Below, piece by piece: positions 1 through 13,020 of a stretch of DNA of 30,653 nt. The stretch's first letter is position 1; each line of letters opens with the position of its first letter. The notes under the pieces are model-generated. The model did not search any database and was not told the DNA's origin. It saw nothing but the letters and a program-made list of their open reading frames with translations. The position numbers and the translations under genes are program-made. Source of the DNA: Lingula anatina. Lineage: Eukaryota > Brachiopoda > Lingulata > Lingulida > Lingulidae. Location: contig NW_019774391.1 of the NCBI RefSeq assembly GCF_001039355.2, positions 541,166-571,818 of the forward strand, read 5' to 3'.

Positions 1-1440
1 TTTTTTATTAAAATATTCAAAATTTATATTTGAATAAATTTTATTAAAAATTGAAGAATATTCATTGTACAATAGTTTACTTATATAAATATCACTAATT
101 TTAAAGTTTTTAAATTGTTATTTATAATAACAATTTGGTTTCTTTAGGGGTAACATGTGTTTGATTTTTTAAATATACAGATTGAATTAAATAAAATCAG
201 TCTTTAAAAGATCCCCCCTTCTTTTTTATATAAATTCTCATATTTTTATTACTAATTTTCTTCCTTGCATCAATACCACACTGGTATGTAATAGCATTGC
301 TAATTTATCAAATTCCAGCACTAAATTTTGAACTGTAAATAACACAGGTGGTGCTAGAGTCATTAAATTAAACATCTGACAAAATTTCAGGTTATGCAAA
401 TAAACAACAGTTCAACAAGATCTTCAGTCCCAAAGTTTGACTCTCCAAATTAAAATAGTTGTAAGGAGATAGCGTGCAACACATTTGATTGACAGGCAGA
501 TACATCCAGTCCAATCTGGCTTTTGTACCCAGTACTTGTGTAGTTTCTATTTTAGGAACGGTCCTTGTTACTAGAGCACGTTGATTTTTAAACAAATAAA
601 TATTCAGTAGTCAGCCTGTTATGTGAATAAATTTTGTCTTGAAGTTGTGAAGTCCTGGAAGGTGTTCACTTTCATAATTTGGCGGTAAGTTTGCTAGACT
701 TCGTTTTGGGACCACGTGTTTTGTACCAAATGTAGGTCACTCTTTTCAATGCAATCCAGGAAGAGACGAGAAGACGTTAGTATGCAGCAAAAAATTATTT
801 TTCAAGATTTTTGTTCTTAAGTTCTAATAAAACATAACCTGTCCGTCGGACAGCTCACCCTGCCAATTCTCTTGTCCGAACTGAATTTTTACCTATGGAG
901 CCCTGCTTTGGTGTCATCATACACTTTATTTGATTGTGTGATACCTTCCTGTGTTCTTTTCTTACGTGCTGGTGCACCACATTCATTATTAGCACCAAAA
1001 TACTTAGGCCTACAGAGGGTAGACTGCGACAGGGGTAATCCTGACTACGACTTAGGCGCAATCCACGTGCGTTGTGACGTCATTCAATTAAATTTTTTTA
1101 TGAGAAAGACGTCGTACAATTATAATTACAGATTATAGAAGAAGCAAACATTAAACTGCGTAATTAGACGAGATTGTATGAACTTGAATGACCACACATC
1201 GTTCGTAACTTGTCTCGTAAACAAGCATATTAATGACGCGTTTGATACTTTGTATCAGACGTTTCATAACACGGTGAAGGGTCTTTGCGCTAGGCATGTC
1301 GGGAAAACGGTGAATAAGCATGTACTTTCGGTTTTCGTTCATTTGTTGCGAGTGTCGATTTCTTGAAGGGTAAGCCTCATTGTTTTCGTTTTATTTCAAC
1401 CAAATCTGCTTAATATGAACTTGCATTTTGATTTACAATT
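1..1440. other. AT-rich intergenic, no gene seen
   Basis: Both strands were read. Only short, compositionally random ORFs occur, the longest about 88 codons at 872-1138, without domain signatures, plausible splice frames or repeats between frames. No tRNA-like fold or promoter cluster was recognised. It could contain introns or upstream exons of the C2/CARD gene, whose 5' half is missing, but no C2 N-terminal exon could be found here. Confidence 0.5.
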
Positions 1441-1451
1441 ATTTTAGAGGC

Positions 1452-1560
1452 CAGAAAATGGCCAGACCGACGGACTGGCAACTTTTGGAAAGAGACCGCC
1501 CGGGTGATAACTGAGCCATCCCGGGCTGCCAGNAAAAAAAGAAAGAAAAAGAAAAAAAGG
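1452..1560. repeat. short GC-rich inverted-repeat element with A-rich tail
   Basis: A GC-rich island in AT-rich DNA. It opens with ggccagaccgacggactggc, itself an imperfect hairpin, and closes with cccgggctgccag followed by an ambiguous base (N at 1533) and an A/G-rich tail. A similar hairpin occurs at 21939-22008, so this is probably one copy of a small dispersed element. The family is not recognised. Confidence 0.4.
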
Positions 1561-1820
1561 CCCTAAGTAAGTAAACTTGCACTTTCCTTAAGGTGTATCA
1601 TACTGCTAGATTATGAAACCCATGCCCTTGAAGCCATTCCAGGGCCTATTCTGAAGCAACCCTCAGCGTCTGCCATCGAGCTTCTTCCTTTGGAGAGTTT
1701 CTTCCTTTTTTATATGCCGTCTCTGAGTGAACAAAACACTCCGATGTGCACTCTTTCTCTGTCATAATATTTTTCAGTAGTTACTACATTATATTTGCTA
1801 TATATGTACTATTATTCCGA

Positions 1821-2040
1821 AGTTCATCTTTCTACCACATGTGGCAATGTGCTTTTCGCTGCCTGTAAACATAATCACGTGGCCCTGTACGTAATAGATC
1901 ACAGCTTGAATTGCGTCCCATGATTAGACAAAGTTCATCTTTCTACCACATGTGGCAATGTGCTTCTCGCTGTCTGTAAACATAATCACGTGGCCCTGTA
2001 CGTAATAGATCACAGCTTGAATTGCATCCCATGATTGGAC
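1821..2040. repeat. 111-bp tandem duplication, two copies
   Basis: Unit 1 (1821-1931) and unit 2 (1932-2040) are nearly identical, with only a handful of substitutions by eye. Both begin agttcatctttctaccac and end with a cccatgatt(a/g)gaca motif. Each contains a CACGTG E-box-like core within atcacgtggccc. There is no coding potential. The low divergence suggests a recent local duplication. Confidence 0.9.
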
Positions 2041-2790
2041 ACTGCTATATTATAAATATTCTACACAGTGCACATGTACTCTGGATTTACTCGAAAAAAC
2101 TGTAACCCCGTAAAGGTACAGGGTTTGAATGAAGATGGTGAATAATAATATGTCTATCTAGCATACAGTCAATACGTGTAAGACGTAATAATTAGGTCAG
2201 ATAAAACTGTGATACAATAATCATTGTTTTATCTAATTAGTTGTGGATCTTAATGTAATGTGTTCACAATCTGTAACATGTACAAACAGTGTTATGAGCC
2301 ACTAAAAACTATAGTTTATTAGACCTATCAATAATTCACCCTCGACTTATCTGCTTGGTCCCACTTCCGTGCTGACACTAGTATTCCTGCCATTACTATT
2401 CGAGTCATTTGCACTGTCTGTCTATAAAATAAAACTGAGAATGCGTCACTTCCCAATTAATGTTCAGCCCAAAGTTACATATATAACTCATAAGGACGAT
2501 AACTACGGTGTGTAGGTCTGAAGATATTTCAACTGTGAAGGATCTTCGAGGAATCGGTCAACAATACGGATTTCTTTTCCGCGAACTTGTTTGCCTTTTG
2601 CAAAGAAAATCCGACTGAAACACGTGAGGCATGATACATGCATTTTCTGCATTTAAAATGTTACTGTGATCCAAATTCCAGTAATGTCAAACATATACCA
2701 AAAAACATGTTGAGAGGACAAAAGGTATGCCACTGCTCTGACAAACAGGCCCTCCATCGTCATACTAATCACCTATGTTCTGGCTGAACC
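2041..2790. other. non-coding stretch, nothing recognised
   Basis: AT-rich sequence without a supported ORF, repeat or RNA. It directly precedes the CCAAT/kappaB/ETS cluster at 2797-2844. Confidence 0.5.
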
Positions 2791-2796
2791 CTGTTG

Positions 2797-2844
2797 TGAT
2801 TGGTCGTGAGCGTGGGAAATTCCAGGCCGGAAGCACTTCCGACT
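2797..2844 (+). promoter_or_regulatory. CCAAT / kappaB / paired ETS site cluster (putative promoter)
   Basis: Within about 50 bp there are an inverted CCAAT box (gattggtc, 2797-2804), a canonical kappaB site GGGAAATTCC (2814-2823) and a palindromic pair of ETS cores, ccggaag followed by cacttccg (about 2827-2842). The motifs are read directly from the sequence; promoter function is inferred. The cluster lies about 240 bp upstream of the first recognisable exon of the C2/CARD gene. That exon starts in mid-C2 domain with phase 2, so it cannot be exon 1. The cluster may therefore serve an alternative transcript, a divergent minus-strand gene, or be an intronic enhancer. Confidence 0.4.
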
Positions 2845-3059
2845 GTGCTCCGAAATCATGATGAACAGTTTTTGTTTTCTGATTTTTTATTCTAGTGGTT
2901 TAAGCAGAACTTTTTTGGCCTAAGCTGATTAAGATAATCATAAACGATCACGTAAAACAAACCTGAGGATAGTTTTACTTAAAACCTACATGTACCCCTA
3001 TACATTAATTTAACCCACTGAGACGTACTTCAACTTATGACATTACTTCAACTTAATAA

Positions 3060-5571
<2,512 letters not shown>

Positions 5572-5700
5572 AACTACATTTGTACAGTATTTGACAGTAT
5601 GTGCCAGGATATTTATGCTGTTCGGGCCTTAGTGGACTAAGAAGCCTATGGTGTATTACCATAGATATTGACATCAGATAAATAAAATGACTCTCTATTT
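5572..5700 (+). terminator. 3' UTR and polyadenylation signal of the C2/CARD gene
   Basis: The stop codon ends at 5571. A canonical AATAAA lies at 5681-5686, about 110 bp downstream, giving a short 3' UTR with cleavage expected near 5700. No other strong signal lies between. Confidence 0.6.
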
Positions 5701-5967
5701 TTTGTGATTTTGAACAACCCTGCATAAAAAACTACAACCAGGCAACCACTTATACCGTTCAGCATCATTTGCGTAAAAAATATCTTTTAACAGGAAGATA
5801 ACAGAAATTTTAGAAAAAAATAGTGGCCCATAAAACAACCAATACTGTGAGGGGACTTCAATGTTGATTTGTCTAAGATCTCCTAAAACCTGTTTGTGTT
5901 CCTTCTTTATAATACCACCAACATTTAATGGCGTCAAAGCACACTATCCTCCTTTTTACCACATTTA

Positions 5968-6127
5968 TGTGCAAGCTGTAAAACCAGTAGAAACAGGTAC
6001 ACTGTGCACCTATTACAGTGTCATGACCCTGTATATGTTATTATCTATGTACAAGGTGTAAAACCAGTAGAAACAGGCACACTGTGCACCCATTACAGTG
6101 CCATGATCCTGCATATGCTATTATACC
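5968..6127. repeat. 80-bp tandem duplication, two copies
   Basis: Units 5968-6047 and 6048-6127 share gtaaaaccagtagaaacagg, then acactgtgcacc and attacagtg, with about eight differences between them by eye. Non-coding. Confidence 0.85.
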
Positions 6128-6284
6128 CATATATACAAACTAGCTTATAAATTACTCCTTTAGTTCTCTCCCATAAAAAAATGGGTATTTGTAAAAAGCA
6201 TTATATATATGTAAATAGTGTCAGTATGTGTTTAATGTAAAAACTTTATTCTGATAATTTCAACACCATCTAGTTTTTGTAAAT

Positions 6285-7150
6285 ATATTCCCTTAAGATG
6301 GCATCACCACAAATACATGTGGAAGATGTTTCAATATGTAACACATGCTTAAGATATAATACACTCAGCTTTCTCTCACACAGGGTATAGTTTGATTATT
6401 TAACATGTGTATGCATATAAGTCCATTAATTATTTTGATATTATTCAAGCTGGAAGTTTTTAGATGTAGCATTGTATTTAATTATCTACAAGAGCACTGT
6501 ATACATGCAGATTTTTTTATTGAGCACTTTATGCTAATATATTGCCCTCAAAGATGACAACACCACATATATTTATGTATGCAGAAATGTTTCAATTTGT
6601 TTCATGCAAGATATGATATAGTTTGTTCTCATTCACAGAGTATAGGTTGAAGATATCGTAACTTGATGTGTACTGTATATATATAAGTTCATCAATTAGT
6701 TTTACATTACCCATGGTGGATGTTTGAATATTTAACATTGTGTTGAATTGTTTTTTAACCACTGTATATGTGTAAAAATTTGATATTTAAATTCAGTAAA
6801 TGTATTCCCTCAACAATATGGACACCATATAGTTTATATTAGTATATTCTCTCAAAGATGGCAACAACATGGAAAGATGTTACAATATTTAACATATTGA
6901 ATGTTTTTTTAATCTAACATGTATATATGTGTATGTATGTATGTATGTAAGTTCATTAATTAGATTTATTTAGATCATTCATGGCTTTTATCAAATTAGC
7001 ATAAATATCTATATGGAAAGATGGTTTATATCTAACACGTTTAAATATGTAATCACTTTTCACTGACAGAGAGCTTAAATTGACATGTTTTAGTTTAATA
7101 TCTATTATCCTACTGTGCATATCAGTTCATCAATCAGTTTTAAATGATTT
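6285..7150. repeat. degenerate long-unit tandem repeat, about four units
   Basis: Diverged units begin near 6290, 6545, 6845 and 7010. They share an order of short blocks: ccct(c/t)aaagatgg, (a)tgtttcaatat, ctcacacag(g/a)gtat, and ataagttcatcaatta. Period is roughly 200-300 bp. A (GTAT)n microsatellite sits inside at about 6928-6952. There is no coding potential. Confidence 0.5.
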
Positions 7151-7228
7151 GCGGCTTTTACAAAAGTACCAAGATGTGGTCCTTGAAAATAAACTCATTC
7201 CCTTCTTTAATTGTCTTACTGATCTTAC

Positions 7229-9882
7229 CACGTTTAAATGATACACCTTGGACATCAGCGTTGTTGCCATGACGACTACAATCCCGTCCCTTAGTGTAGA
7301 TTTGCAGCGGCCAGAACCCAAGAGGTTCCAGCACTCTTACTGGAATAAAGATGCACCGTTTCAATATAAAGGAATAATTATTTTTATTAAAAAAATCAAA
7401 ATTCACTCTGCAGGCCCCTTTCAAAGCGCACACCAAGATCGTTGGGGGAGGAGGGGGAAAGTTAATTTTTTTCATGATAAAATTCATTATAGAACTATAG
7501 AGTTTGGCTAAAGCATACAGTTGAGCTCAGAAAGAACGTTCCAGATTGTTATTTATTTATTACCTCTTGTTACCAAAATCTTACTATCTAGCTAACAGCG
7601 AGAATTATGGGGTATAAGAGCTGACACCTCTGAAGTCACAGTCTGTAATGAATCACCAAACTATTGCCTGTTGATAACACAGCGAGCAAAAAAGCATTGG
7701 GTTCAAGTAACACAAACCATTCATAAAAGAGGGGCGGTGTTATAAAAATTAACCAGTTATGTTGTTAAGAAGTGTCACTTTTGGTAACGTCCCATTCGTC
7801 ATAATTGTGTTAATCGCCGTTTTTGGTGGTAAAATAGAGTTTATTATATTTCTATGAGTTGTTTACAATTTATTTATTGTAAAATAAGGATATCTCATGA
7901 AAAGTTGTTATCCCTTTAAGATTGAGTTCCCACAATATGAATATGCTACGCATGTATATACAGCGTGTCTAAATGTGTCTCTTTCGTAATTCTACAAGAT
8001 AGACTACATTTCATTTGTCACTGGACAAAATATCAACGGAAATGTCTGAAACGAAATTACACTTTTATTGACAGCAATGCTGGTGAAACTAACTGGCAGA
8101 GACAGAACATGTCATAAAACTTCTATAAGAAATCATATACAGGTCAGCTTTGAATGCAGGGACATATGCCTTAACTATTTTAGAGTTTTTGTTTCAGAAT
8201 ATATAGCTTTGCTCATTCATTTAAATAATTTTGACTAGGAAAACTAGGAAAATGTACATGGTTGAAAGTACATTAAAAACGGGATCTCATGCGTTTTAAA
8301 GAATGCTTTTCTGTATTCTGTGGGTACATGTATTTTGAAGTGTGTGTTTGGAGCTATGTTATAACCCACTCTCAATTTAACTTAAAGTCAAGACATACTT
8401 CACATGTTACACATATCTAACCATGCATGATGTTTGGTTACTTTAACTTGGCTACAATAAAAAAAGCATTTTTAGAGACCTTAAAATCGTGATGTCCATA
8501 TTGATGTGACAATTTTTAGAGCTTAATTTTAACTCATTTCTTTCAAGCCACCCACCCCTTACATCTACAAACACCCACAAAAAAAAAAAGAGTTTTCCCC
8601 AGCTTTCGGTTAGTCAAGCATAGCCGCATTTAGGCTTATTAACACTTTGACAAAGTTTTCCACCAAACTTCTTTTCATCAAGAGAAATACAATGTACTGA
8701 AGTTGGAAAAAGGAAGCATTATATACAACAATATGTTGGTCCAATCAATCACAAGGGCGGATCCAGAATTATTTAAAGGTCGTTCCGCGGGGTTCGGGGC
8801 CCCGAGAAATTTTGGTATTTTAGAGGGCGAACGGTGCCATTTTATACTGTTTAGAACTGTGATTCAGCTAGTCAAAATTCTAATTTCAAGAGGGGACCAT
8901 TGGTGTGTTGTTGTTTTTTTTTCAAAAATCAAATAGGAGGTCAGGACCCCCTGAACCCCCCCCCCCCTTATCCGTCACTGAATCCGTAATTTCTACATAT
9001 TCTTGGAGATATTCATATCATCATGTTTTTTATCTGCCATGCAGTGAATTAAGTACAAACATCAGTTAAACAAGGCTTTAAAGTCTCGTCTGACTTTTGC
9101 TTGTTGTTGAAATTTGTATTATTACGATTGAAACATAAAATGATTGTGGTGACACAATATATTAAATGTAGTAAAACAGCAATATATTTAAATATATATT
9201 TAAAACATTCAGTCAGAATAGATACGGGCTGTCACTTTTCCGACAAACAGTTCTTCCAATACATGTTCTTCTAATGACTATACCCCCAGTTCAAAACCGA
9301 TTCATGTACTAAGTACTGACTCCCACCTTACTTAACAACCATGCTAATTCAAGAGTTTGAAGACAACTTACCACAAGCTTGAGGGTTGCACACCCGCGTG
9401 ACGATGCTTGAGTCACTACAGCTTCTAGTCTGCAGTCCACCACCACAAGAAGCGGTGCAGGCGCTCCAATCAGATTCACATTGACAGTCACATGACTACA
9501 AATGAAAGACACTTGGTTATTCGATGAAAATACTATGTTGATGTACTTTCATTTATAAACCATGTAGGTACACAGACATACATGATACATACACATATAC
9601 AGACAGACATAAACACACACACACGTACTGATATATCTATTTACTGATCTATTCAAATATATATAATCTCACTCTAGTCCATCATTGCTAAACAGATGCA
9701 TTTGCCTTTCAAACTGTATTTAAATTATTCACCCATTGCCCACCTGATCTCCAGCACAGAAGACAGCCATTGTAAGCAGAAAATACCATGATCAATATCT
9801 GGTAAACATTACCCACCTGATCTCCAGTACAGAAGACAGCCATTGTAAGCAGAAAACACCATGACCAATATCTGGTAAACAT
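7229..9882 (-). CDS. secreted protein: signal peptide - TSP1 repeat - LamG-like domain (5' exons, 3' end not found)
   Basis: Reading down the minus strand there are three exons. 9882-9817 has an ATG and a 22-residue signal peptide (MFTRYWSW..., hydrophobic FLLTMAVF core), phase 0, donor gtgggt. 9495-9372 encodes a TSP1 repeat: CESDWSACTASCGGG then LQTRSC, closing with CNPQAC; it ends phase 1 with donor gtaagt. 7339-7229 starts in the matching phase 1 after a good acceptor (tttattccag) and encodes LEPLGFWPL, then GRDCSRHGNNA and GVSFKRG, ending phase 1 at gtaaga. This matches the start of LamG/concanavalin-like jellyroll domains (xWPLxxxxxDxSGxGNxAxxxGVxFxxG). The phases agree at both joins, which supports one gene. 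The continuation of the LamG domain was not found below 7229, so the gene may be broken or continue past the convergent C2/CARD gene. Likely an extracellular adhesion or lectin-like protein; ligand unknown. Confidence 0.6.
7488..8750. other. intron of the TSP1/LamG gene, otherwise empty
   Basis: Lies in the inferred intron 7340-9371 of the minus-strand gene. AT-rich, with no supported ORF, RNA or clear repeat; a short A-run is at about 8577-8590. Confidence 0.45.
8753..8980 (+). mobile_element. non-autonomous element, family X copy 1
   Basis: Starts agggcggatccagaattatt and ends with a C-tract and ttatccgtcactg. The ends form a weak inverted repeat around the cggat core. Internal blocks (attttggtattttagagggc, gaacggtgccatttt, cagctagtcaaaattctaat, aggtcaggacccc) recur in the partial copy at 22773-22890 and the copy at 28256-28523. 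There is no coding potential. Probably a MITE or other non-autonomous DNA element sitting in the intron of the TSP1/LamG gene. Confidence 0.6.
9744..9817 (-). pseudogene. broken tandem copy of the signal-peptide exon
   Basis: A 73-bp tandem duplication places a second copy of the first coding exon directly downstream (9809-9744) of the intact one (9882-9817). It keeps the ATG (9807-9809), the hydrophobic codons and the splice donor (gtgggc), but codon 6 has changed from TGG to TGA, so translation from its ATG stops at once. If spliced in as an alternative first exon it would not give the signal peptide. See the intact copy in the gene entry. Confidence 0.7.
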
Positions 9883-10459
9883 TGCCAGTGTCCTTTGATT
9901 GTGAAAAAATAATAAAAAAGACATTATATTAATTAAGCAAACTAATGTACGAAAATCTATTATTCAAACTTAAAATACGGACAGTTATCAATGTCAAACC
10001 TAACTACCGAAGTCCATAAAATGTGAATTCTTATCCTTACATTTGTTAAATTGTAAGTCATTAACTTTTCAAGGCTTAAAAAGGGACAGTTATGAATATT
10101 AAACTTCACTTCCAAATTTTATGAAACTTGAAGAACAAAACGTAGATTTGAAATACAGGTACATCCCTATAGTGTTTCATTACATTTGTTATTTCCATCT
10201 AAAGGTAAATGTCTCTGAATCGTGATAATTTGCATACCTGCTGAACAACTAAACGAAAACATGAAATAACGACATTAAGGTAAATTTATAATAATTTCGT
10301 CGCGTTTTTGTTTTTCATCCTTTCGACAGTTTGGCCACCTACACCTCGCCAGTAAATTCTGCGTGCTGAATTGAAAACAATTAATTGATCGGCAAACGAA
10401 AATGTGCAAACAATGAACTCATGAATGGCTTGAAGTAAGTACAGATATGCTTTACTCAC

Positions 10460-10570
10460 AGTAAGTGTCTTCTTTTGAACTTCAGCAATATTTCTTTTTG
10501 AATTCACTTTGTCAGCCTGCTGTGTTGCCTCTTCCTCCGTCTGTGCACAGAGCAACGTCTGGGAATGAGT
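10460..10570 (-). other. putative 5' untranslated exon of the TSP1/LamG gene
   Basis: On the minus strand a TATA box is followed after about 30 bp by a segment ending in a strong splice donor (CTTACT|gtgagt, donor GT at 10459-10458). The next acceptor would be caatcaaag just upstream of the signal-peptide ATG at 9882. No ATG in the signal-peptide frame occurs in it, so it would be 5' UTR. The transcription start is estimated from the TATA position only. Confidence 0.45.
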
Positions 10571-10599
10571 CACGGACGATCTATGTATAAGCTTTTATA
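10566..10599 (-). promoter_or_regulatory. TATA box and AP-1 site
   Basis: The minus strand reads TATAAAAG at 10599-10592, a consensus TATA box. A perfect AP-1 site (TGAGTCA / TGACTCA) lies at 10566-10572, near the predicted start site. It serves the minus-strand secreted-protein gene if the splicing model is right. Confidence 0.5.
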
Positions 10600-10619
10600 C
10601 ATGACGCAATGTAAAATGC

Positions 10620-11340
10620 CCTTGTTATCCAATGGCATTGGAAAATGAATCCATAAAACCAGCATCCACACAGTCAGCTGGTCTGACTGCTTAGTAGGTT
10701 TTTGTATTTTACAAAATACAACCAATAATGCTAAATGGACAATGGAGCATTTAACCAGAACAAATTATTTCCTTGTTCAGTCTTTTGAATTTGACGTGGG
10801 AAATTTAATACACATCTTTCCCCCCGAACTTTTTTAATATCCATATTATATTCACTCTTTATTATCTGTGTTTATTTTTAATTACATAGTTAACAAGTGA
10901 AACAGGTACACTCTGTTATATTGCATCATCCTTTTTTGACTTCTAAGCTACTGCTTTTATTAGTTCAGTATCTTTGTTACCTTTTTTTCTTTTTGTGTTT
11001 TTTTAATTAGGTATAGTACCGTCAGTGGAGTTCATAATTAGGTTTCCTTTCTATTCGGTTTTTAAAACGTTTAGAATATCTTAATCCCATTTTAGTGAAT
11101 AAAAAGTGGTGGACAAACAGTCATATTAATCCCTTTAAATTTCAAACGGAATAACACAATAGATTACACGAGTGAACCCTGTGACGCCGGTATCTGCTGT
11201 CATTAACAGCNCTTACGTTAACTGTACTTAAAAACGAGAGACAAAACAAACAGCCCTGTCATTTCCAGCTAATATAATCTAGATTTGAAATTCAATAAAT
11301 AACTCGAATTATTAATCATTAGTTTATTATCCTCTCTCTT
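10620..11340. other. upstream flank of the TSP1/LamG promoter
   Basis: AT-rich, no supported gene. There is a CRE half-site (ttgacgtggg) near 10791-10800 and an unresolved base at 11211. Nothing else recognised. Confidence 0.4.
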
Positions 11341-11343
11341 AAT

Positions 11344-11650
11344 ATGGTACGTGGCCCTTATTGGATATTTCGACTTTTCGAGTTTTCAACTTTTCGAGTG
11401 TTTGCCTTTTCGAGTTTTCAACTTTTTGAGTTTTTGACTTTTCGATTTTTTGACTTTTCGACTTTTTTACCAGTCACATGGCAACTGCCTGCACGTAGTC
11501 CTGAAGTTTCGGAACGGAGCGCGTGCGCTGAGATGATGTCGCAGTCCAAATTTTATAAATTGTGTAACCTTCACGGAAGTTCAAGAATTGCACTTTATGC
11601 CCTGCAAAAGTACCTGGTGAAAATTAAGACATGGTAGCAGAGTTTATTAT
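11344..11650 (+). mobile_element. alpha element, copy 1 (single-ended)
   Basis: Begins gtggcccttattggatattt, followed by repeated cttttcgagttt units, then a core from about 11471 (accagtcacatggcaactg ... catggtagcagagtttatt). The core is closely related to 16747-16918, and the terminal motif matches the inverted arms at 16575-17132. The apparent ORF across it (phenylalanine/serine-rich) is produced by the ttttcgag repeat and is not a gene. Confidence 0.65.
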
Positions 11651-11759
11651 GTGTATCATCGTGTGTGATTTACCTAGAAGTAAGAAGCAATTATTGAGGT
11701 AGATCTCGACGAAGTCGGCCAACTGGTCACTTTTTGGCGTTCATTTCAAAAATATATTT

Positions 11760-12305
11760 CCATGTAGGATTTGTGTCTTTATAATAAAGAATAAAACTGT
11801 AAGGCACTCTTAGTTTTGTTGTACCACTCGATCAATGAGAAAATTACAATTAAAAAAATATGAATTAAAAATACAGTATGTGTAAATACACAATTGCAGG
11901 CCCGTAGGCAGGGGGGGGGTTCGAGGGATTCGAAAGAACCACCCTTTTTGCTGGGAAAAGGTTCACTCTGGGTAAAATTTGAACTATGTACTTGAGGATT
12001 TTATGGTAAAAGGTCCACTTTTTCAGAAAACGACCCCCCCCCCCTGAAATGTTGGCTACGGGCCTGCAATTGTCTGTGATTTTTCATTGAAAAAACCAAG
12101 CACCTAGTCCATTTGATTTTGATATAATGTCGTTCATTTTTTAAAGAAATTTTGACTTTCCCCATTAGGAACAAACAATTTTGTTGTTGAAGACATATCT
12201 TTGTAAAAGTGTGCAACCCAAAGCAACAAATTTTCAAACCCAAAATAATTCTGCAGAAACACCTAATGAAATATGAATATAATAAAATCAAATGATCAAA
12301 GATTA
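11760..12305 (-). repeat. beta repeat, inverted copy carrying a MITE insertion
   Basis: The reverse complement of this stretch is highly similar to 15545-15930. Shared landmarks are aggtgtttct(g/a)cagaattatt, tttgggttgcacactttt, aaagatatgtcttcaacaac and ttattctttat(t/a)ataaagac. The only large difference is an insertion of about 170 bp at 11896-12067 in this copy. Confidence 0.85.
11896..12067. mobile_element. MITE with CAGGCCCGTAG terminal inverted repeats
   Basis: Ends are gcaggcccgtaggca plus a G-tract on the left and a C-tract plus ctacgggcctgc on the right, a near-perfect terminal inverted repeat with internal G/C tracts. The flanks read caattg on both sides, while the paralogous beta repeat at about 15778-15790 has a single acaattgtg. 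The element is therefore a true insertion with a target duplication of about 4-6 bp; the exact length is ambiguous because the site is palindromic. Non-coding. Confidence 0.85.
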
Positions 12306-12539
12306 CAGATATAATTAAGTTTGATGAGTGAGGATACTAACCTTTTCTGGTACCATATCACATGGAAAGTTACACTCACCTTACATAAGTGCCATGGGCA
12401 AGTGACATAGTTTTAGCAATCTCAGTTGCTGTGTATCCAATTTGGGCTTTGTCGGTGCTGGAGCCTAGGTGTTGCGCTCATTGCAATGCACCCTTGTCCA
12501 AAAATGGCAAAATTAAGTGCTAATTATCTACCATACCAA

Positions 12540-12625
12540 AGGAATTATGGGAAAACGCGGAAGTCATATGTGGAGATTTCAAATATGCCCTTGGATTTGA
12601 CCTTTGACCTTTATTTCAAGGTCAA
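12540..12625 (+). repeat. solo DR1-bearing repeat unit
   Basis: Contains ggaagtcatat and TGACCTTTGACCT (12598-12610), a perfect DR1 (AGGTCA repeated with one spacer base), then a third AGGTCA at 12619-12624. It resembles the units at 13267-13715. Confidence 0.6.
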
Positions 12626-12859
12626 ACGGGCCAAAATGAAAAAAAAACGAAATTTTTTACAAAAAAAATTATTTGTGCTGATATTCAGAAACTACACAGA
12701 CTTATCCTATAATATTATTGGCAGGTGCTACCCTTCAGGTGGTCTTAAAGCTCCGTGAGTTTGGGGTCAATCAGTGCATTTTCACGGGAATAGCGGCCAT
12801 GAGATACCGAAACTGAAAACTGTCTCTAATTCGGGAACCGTTAATGCTAGAGACCTATT

Positions 12860-12910
12860 ATTTTTTTCATTTTGTAGAGCATGTCAAGCACAATACTGAT
12901 AGTGGTCTCT

Positions 12911-12960
<50 letters not shown>

Positions 12961-13020
12961 AAGGTTTTAGGGTTTTTTTTTTTCAAAAAAAAATTTTGGG
13001 GGGGAAAAAANGGTGAAAGC
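12860..13020. other. homopolymer run with low-quality sequence (probable assembly artefact)
   Basis: A T-run of about 45 bases (from 12912) is followed by stepped runs of G, T, A, T and G and an ambiguous base at 13011. This pattern is typical of a failed read after a homopolymer. The sequence before it (catgtcaagcacaatactgat) is related to 13925-13945, where the T-run is only eight bases long. Bases 12912-13015 should not be trusted. Confidence 0.7.

Noticed and set aside
5695-7228. Next LamG exon of the minus-strand gene
   Set aside because: No phase-1 exon with LamG features was seen; the region is a degenerate AT-rich repeat.
7248-7511. Plus-strand ORF of 87 codons
   Set aside because: It overlaps antisense to the LamG-like exon, which has splice-phase support; the plus frame has no domain signature.
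10797-10808. kappaB site near the TSP1 promoter (gggaaattta)
   Set aside because: The 3' half lacks the required CC; only the CRE half-site nearby is credible.
11344-11637. 97-codon ORF with FEFSTF repeats
   Set aside because: Arises from the ttttcgag repeat of the alpha element; the related copy at 16.7 kb does not keep the frame.
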